Program-made: the position numbers and the translations under genes
The notes under the pieces: model-generated
The model's input: only the letters and a program-made list of their open reading frames with translations
Databases searched by the model: none
What the model was told of the DNA's origin: nothing
Part shown: in pieces, positions 8,501 to 11,451 of the stretch
How positions within the stretch are numbered: the first letter of the stretch is position 1
Layout: the number at the start of each line of letters is the position of its first letter
Assembly (NCBI GenBank): GCA_034696485.1
Contig: JAQIWT010001295.1
Location: 1-11,451, forward strand
Length of the DNA: 11,451 nucleotides
Direction: 5' to 3'
Origin: Isohypsibius dastychi
Taxonomy: Eukaryota; Tardigrada; Eutardigrada; Parachela; Isohypsibiidae

Positions 8501-9723
8501 CAGCTCTAGTTTTCTCAATGCCATAACTTGTCCTGAGAAAAAACACAACTATACCCTTGCTACATAATACAATCCCTATTCCAGTCCAGCCGCCCATTCC
8601 CAAAACAAAACTATATCGATATGAAACTAAACCTCCAGACTGAACTGTGAACATACCTTTAGATCGGCCAGTTTCAGCGTCGGTCATCACGACAATGTCT
8701 TTGATCTGCAAATACAAAGTTAAGCTTACAAATAAAAATAAAGACCAATAATAACAATCTTACGTTTCCATATCGCTCAAAAGTCATTCTCAGGTCACGA
8801 TCAGTGCATTCAGCGGGCAATCCACCGACGAAAACTTTGTTCTTAGTTCGATCGATGCTTCCACCACCGGGCCCTCTCATCGGACCACCACCACCATAAC
8901 CACCTCCACCTCGTGGCGATCCTCCTCCAAAGCTTCCTCCTCGACCTCCACGAGGGGCACCTCTTCCGCCTCCTCGACCACCATAGCCGCCGCTATCACT
9001 TCCATAACCCTAAATAAAAGTATCCTTGAAAATCATTGAAAGAAAAACGTTACCGAGAATCAAGCGAGCAAAACAAACCAAAGCTAAAAATCTATACAAC
9101 GAAACAGAAAAATAATAACCTGGGATCATTCATGAAAAACTGAAACCGACTGATTACAGTATTATTGCAAAGTAGAGCCAAAAATCAATTTTCAGCTTCA
9201 AGATTGATCAAACAAATTATCTGCTCAAGTGTACGAATTTTCGGACGAAATCCTGAGAAATGTTCCAAAATAAAACAAAAAGATGAGGAAACTTACACCG
9301 CGACCTCCTCCACCTGGTCCTGCTCGCGGAGCTGGTGCTTCATCGCGACCAACGCAGCGTTTTACGTCAACCTAAGATCAACTTTGATATAAACGGGAAC
9401 GAGGCATGGTAAGATAATCTTACAGCTTTTCCGTCGACAAGATGAGGTCCTTGTGGCTGACTTAGCACGAGATCCGCATGTACAGGATCAGCAAATGTCA
9501 CAAATCCGAAGCCTCGAGGTTTACCATCTTTTTCCTTCATCACTACACTGTCCTTGAGCTCACCGAATTGTCCAAAGTACTCTGTCAGTGATCCTGGAGA
9601 AGAATAGGTAACGATACTTTAAGTTCGAATCCGATCCGATGAGATCGTTCAAAACTTACTGTCGCTGGTGTCGTAGCTCAGACCACCGATGAAGATCTTT
9701 CCAGGTTCAGAATCTCCTCTCAT
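5551..9723 (-). CDS. DAZAP1: DAZAP1/Hrb27C-like hnRNP with two RRMs
   Basis: Ten exons join in phase: 9723-9660, 9593-9424, 9371-9297, 9009-8764, 8705-8657, 7826-7744, 7244-7022, 6960-6835, 6515-6057 and 5603-5551, giving 515 residues. RRM1 begins almost at once (RNP2 IFIGGL 10-15, RNP1 RGFGFVTF 48-55). RRM2 has VFVGGL (162-167) and KGFGFITF (201-208) and ends NKKVEVKRA, as in DAZAP1. The tail is a Gly/Arg patch, then a Gly/Tyr/Gln/Ser/Ala/Pro low-complexity domain (about 265-480), then an RG-rich end. It stops at YHPYRR, the same ending as vertebrate DAZAP1 (FHPYRR, from memory) and a likely PY-type nuclear import and shuttling signal. The family binds mRNA and controls splicing, localisation and translation. 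Unusually, about 65 Gly/Arg-rich residues separate the RRMs, where hnRNP A/B and DAZAP1 proteins have a short linker. The ATG at 9723-9721 gives the expected short N-terminus. The symbol marks the family; strict orthology is untested. Confidence 0.92.
5604..6056 (-). other. Intron 9 of the DAZAP1-like gene (453 bases)
   Basis: This intron is AT-rich, with donor GTAAGT and acceptor TTTTTTAG. No gene is seen on either strand. If retained, the reading frame stops nine residues past the donor, giving a protein without the C-terminal HPYRR exon. Confidence 0.7.
6516..6834 (-). other. Intron 8 of the DAZAP1-like gene (319 bases)
   Basis: The donor is GTACGT and the acceptor TTTTTGCAG, splitting a codon after its first base. 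A plus-strand open frame crosses it but spans the splice sites and coding exon 8 on the other strand, so it is a shadow. Nothing else is seen. Confidence 0.7.
7245..7743 (-). other. Intron 6 of the DAZAP1-like gene (499 bases)
   Basis: This intron lies between codons, just after RRM2 helix 2 (donor GTTTGT, acceptor TTGTTCAG). It is AT-rich with no coding exon recognised on either strand. The donor is not a perfect consensus but is fixed by phase and by the conserved NKKVEVKRA junction. Confidence 0.7.
7827..8656 (-). other. Intron 5 of the DAZAP1-like gene (830 bases), the longest in the window
   Basis: It interrupts RRM2 inside the RNP1 motif (RSK/GFGF). It is less AT-extreme than the other introns and carries a hairpin-forming inverted repeat at 7902-7927. 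The plus-strand open frame of 78 codons at 8331-8567 has no family pattern and no supporting splice sites. An unannotated alternative exon could be hidden here, but I can support none. Confidence 0.6.
7902..7927. repeat. Intronic hairpin, 8-base-pair stem
   Basis: GTTCCTGA (7902-7909) and TCAGGAAC (7920-7927) are exact reverse complements with a ten-base loop. They lie 76 bases upstream, in minus-strand transcription terms downstream of the intron body, of the exon encoding the second half of RRM2. A structural role in splicing is possible but not shown. Confidence 0.6.
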
Positions 9724-9839
9724 TTTGGCTTCGAAAAGGGAATACTGGAGCAGATAATAGTTCCGGCAATAGGAAAGAGATTTTCAAATTGCTGAAATCG
9801 AAACGTTTTCAAAATGTCTGGCGTGAAGATTCAATCCAC

Positions 9840-9890
9840 GCAGGACGGTCACGTTCCTGCCTAGGCTCAAGCCTCGAGGGCGGCTCGTCC
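9840..9890. other. GC-rich self-complementary block upstream of the DAZAP1-like gene
   Basis: Within 51 bases several pairings are visible: GGACG (9843-9847) with CGTCC (9886-9890), GCAGGA (9840-9845) with TCCTGC (9855-9860), AGGCT (9863-9867) with AGCCT (9870-9874), plus the palindromes GCCTAGGC and CCTCGAGG. The pairings are partly exclusive. In a 62% AT neighbourhood this is a sharp composition change. It could be promoter DNA, a structured 5' leader or a small RNA. None is demonstrated. Confidence 0.5.
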
Positions 9891-10020
9891 AAACCCCCTT
9901 CGTAAACTAGCCGGACAAATACAAGGGGTCACGCTCCACCTTTGCCGTGAAATTCCAAGATCAGAGGTGGCGCCACATGCTACAGGTCACAAGTAAGTTT
10001 ATTTTGATTCGATTGCAAGT

Positions 10021-10026
10021 TTTATT
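10021..10026 (-). terminator. AATAAA poly(A) signal for the methyltransferase gene
   Basis: Read on the minus strand this is AATAAA, 177 bases past the methyltransferase stop codon. A second copy follows at 10003-9998. Either would end the transcript about 200 bases before the DAZAP1-like 5' acceptor. Confidence 0.5.
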
Positions 10027-10202
10027 TACTAGCACCTGCCCAGTACAAAATTACCCAAAAATAAATTAGCGCGAAGCCTAATTTATCGGCTTTAAAAAAG
10101 TTTATCAAGTTAAAGTTCAGAATCACAAATTGTAAAAAACCACAAGCCTCCAAAAAATTTTGTACCACAAATGGAAGAACACTGCCAGTCGGAAATTTAA
10201 CA

Positions 10203-11274
10203 TCAGCATTTCCGGCATCTCAAAACAAAAAGGTTTTCATTTCTGCATCGCCTCGAAATTACCACATTCACTTCGAATCCATATCCTTCGAGACATTTCA
10301 TCAGTTCATCTGCAACAAGCAAAACCATTGCACGAGCCAACCGGAAACGCTCACAAAAATCAGCTGACCGACCTATCCTATTCTCCTTCAGACAGAGAAG
10401 GTACATGATTCCGCCTGGTCTCAAAAGTGCAGCAGACTGGATGAAAAACTGGTCCATTGTTTCCCTTCCATCTATACCTCCAGCCCAAGCTTTGGTCGTA
10501 ACATCATCACCATGAGCCTATTTTATAATAAAACAATTACTCCAGAAAAGCTCAAGAGTATTGTAGCTCGGTCGAAAATTGCACCTCTTCGGAAGATGTC
10601 ACAACGTACGGAGGATTAAAAAGGATGAGATCAATCGTTCCCTGAGCCGCCGGAAGTAAACATTCAGCCTGCCGAAGAAAACAATAAGACTATAATTCAG
10701 ATCGTTGAGAACATGTTTGAAAACACGCTGACATTACACTTACAAGATTGGACTGAATTTGTTCGTGGTCCGTCGGACGAGAAATTCCTCCGGTTTTATT
10801 TTGAAAGGTCATTCTGGTCGCTAATAACGCGCTTGGGTTAATATCAATGCACCTGCGAATGCGAAGCTGATAAATGCATAACTAATCAAACAACGAAACG
10901 TACATCATTATACATGGAGAGCTGAGATTCTCCGAGACAAATTTGCTAATAATTCCCGAGCCGCATCCCATCTCTACGCAAATTACCGGCCTAAAAATGG
11001 TGAATTAAATAGAGACGGAAACCAGTTCAACTGACCACAAAATGATCGCTCTCACTTACTTCAGAATTTCCATTGTTTTCCAATCTTTTTCCAAAGCATC
11101 GAGAAATAGGAATGAATCTTCGGCTGGCTGATAAACAGAGGAGAATCTGCAATAAAAAAGATGAAACACAAAAACAGCTGAGATTTTCAGTTTCCGTTCT
11201 TTACTGATTTTTGCCGTGGTCACTTACAGTGGAGATGACAGGTGGTCTGTCCTTGGTGTTATAAAGGCATTCAT
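10203..11274 (-). CDS. mtq-2: eRF1 glutamine methyltransferase catalytic subunit (HEMK2/N6AMT1/MTQ2)
   Basis: Seven exons join in phase: 11274-11228, 11146-11060, 10990-10904, 10852-10744, 10668-10585, 10517-10373 and 10309-10203, giving 221 residues (human N6AMT1 is 214). The family transfers a methyl group from SAM to the glutamine of the GGQ motif in release factor eRF1, and reportedly to a histone H4 lysine, as a heterodimer with TRMT112. Visible landmarks are VYQPAEDSFLFLDAL (20-34), the SAM-binding loop EMGCGSG (51-57), the acidic DINP at the end of strand 2 (77-80) and the catalytic NPPY (128-131), which holds the glutamine side chain. WAGGIDGRE (149-157) and LLRPGGIMYL (169-178) follow. 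All key residues are intact. The ATG at 11274 is in frame; a second ATG four bases on meets a stop at once. The sixth intron (10372-10310) is 63 bases with no in-frame stop, but removing it restores the family spacing (CLKENRIDELMKCLEGYGF). Confidence 0.95.
10310..10372 (-). other. 63-base frame-preserving intron in the methyltransferase gene
   Basis: The donor is GTCGGT and the acceptor GCTTGTTGCAG. Its length is a multiple of three and it contains no stop in the gene's frame, so retention would insert 21 residues between the KENR and DELMK segments. The acceptor is excellent and the donor ordinary. Human N6AMT1 has no such insertion, so I treat it as an intron. Confidence 0.8.
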
Positions 11275-11289
11275 TATTCGTACGAATAA
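11274..11289. repeat. 16-base perfect palindrome abutting the methyltransferase start codon
   Basis: TTATTCGTACGAATAA is its own reverse complement. Its last base on the minus strand is the A of the ATG at 11274. It therefore forms the immediate 5' leader of the methyltransferase mRNA, where it could fold as a hairpin or, as DNA, bind a dimeric factor. Confidence 0.8.
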
Positions 11290-11451
11290 AACGGAACATA
11301 AGGAAACTCTTCTCAGAATCTGTGATCAAATTCAATTCAAAATCGCGAATTTACGAAGTAACGCAAACAGAGGCGTAGGAAGCTATGTTCTGGGTTACTT
11401 GCTGCTCGCACTGTTTTTGCCCGCACCCCCCCCCCCCCCCCCCCCCCCCCC
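11290..11451. other. Upstream flank of the methyltransferase gene
   Basis: This is promoter or 5' leader territory for the minus-strand gene. An acceptor-like CACAG lies about 45 bases upstream of the ATG (minus strand). No gene on either strand is supported. It ends in a long C run at the window edge. Confidence 0.5.
11426..11451. repeat. Poly-C (poly-G on the minus strand) homopolymer, 26 bases or longer
   Basis: An uninterrupted run of 26 C reaches the last base of the window, so its true length is unknown. The complementary G run can form a G-quadruplex. Runs this long often break assemblies, so this may be a contig end. It begins about 150 bases upstream of the methyltransferase start codon. 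Confidence 0.9.

Larger units (their letters stand above)
9724..10202 (-). other. Spacer between the methyltransferase and DAZAP1-like genes; 5' region of the latter
   Basis: No protein gene is seen. Close to the DAZAP1-like start, a strong acceptor (CGATTTCAG, AG at 9793-9792) lies 69 bases before the ATG. It is a candidate 5' UTR intron end or trans-splice site. The middle (9835-9990) is markedly GC-rich and self-complementary. The left-over part near 10000-10200 is AT-rich and carries the likely methyltransferase poly(A) signals. No tRNA or snRNA could be supported. Confidence 0.55.

Noticed and set aside
8331-8567. 78-codon plus-strand open frame inside intron 5 of the DAZAP1-like gene
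   Set aside because: No family pattern, no neighbouring coherent exons, and composition like surrounding intron; length is compatible with chance.
9821-9845. tRNA B-box-like sequence GATTCAATCC
   Set aside because: The flanking CGTG/CACG pairing encloses a ten-base loop, not the seven-base T-loop, and no A box or acceptor stem could be placed.
10150-10170. Sm-site-like AATTTTTTGG on the minus strand (snRNA or spliced-leader RNA gene)
   Set aside because: No following stem-loop and no upstream snRNA or leader sequence; it lies in the likely 3' UTR of the methyltransferase gene.
7930-11389. Shared 12-mer GGAAGCTATGTT at 7930-7941 and 11378-11389
   Set aside because: A few 12-base matches are expected by chance in a window this size, and the flanks differ.
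1-11451. Transposon, CRISPR array or horizontally acquired cluster
   Set aside because: No terminal inverted repeats with target duplication, no transposase or reverse transcriptase fragments, no regular repeats; all recognised genes are normal spliced animal genes.

Overview
The window is eukaryotic genomic DNA from a compact animal genome, most likely a nematode. All five genes are split by GT-AG introns, many of only 50-80 bases, with larger AT-rich introns of 280-830 bases. Exons are visibly richer in GC than introns and spacers. The proteins are animal families: BTB/BACK, XK/CED-8 scramblase-related, DAZAP1-type hnRNP and N6AMT1/HEMK2. The nematode assignment is an inference from intron size, gene density and possible trans-splice acceptors. 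No spliced-leader gene or other decisive marker is present.

Layout. Positions 1-749 hold the 3' end of a plus-strand gene ending in a BACK domain. Positions 971-3517 hold a seven-exon plus-strand gene for a 488-residue XK-family membrane protein (CED-8/XKR, phosphatidylserine exposure). Positions 3965-5309 hold a three-exon plus-strand gene for a 272-residue protein I do not recognise. The strand then switches. Positions 9723-5551 (minus) hold a ten-exon gene for a 515-residue RNA-binding protein with two RRMs, a Gly/Arg-rich linker between them, a Gly/Tyr/Gln-rich tail and a C-terminus ending HPYRR, which points to DAZAP1/Hrb27C. Positions 11274-10203 (minus) hold a seven-exon gene for a 221-residue HEMK2/N6AMT1/MTQ2 glutamine methyltransferase with its SAM-binding loop and NPPY motif.

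The exon models of the four genes with several exons were assembled by hand. Every donor and acceptor was checked for GT/AG and for codon phase, and every junction closes without a frame error. That internal test is the main support for the models. The three plus-strand genes lie close together (221 and 447 bases apart). A poly(A) signal sits about 70 bases before the next gene's possible trans-splice acceptor, which would suit an operon but does not prove one. The third plus-strand gene and the DAZAP1-like gene converge with 241 bases between stop codons.

Structure not explained by genes: three long perfect palindromes (849-864, 4514-4531, 11274-11289), a C9-T3-G7 inverted tract near the left edge, a C26 homopolymer running off the right edge, a GC-rich self-complementary block upstream of the DAZAP1-like gene, and a 63-base intron in the methyltransferase gene that is a multiple of three with no in-frame stop. 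I found no mobile element, CRISPR array, rRNA or tRNA. The genes are mostly ordinary. The items most worth following are the orphan protein, the palindrome set and the unusual RRM linker.
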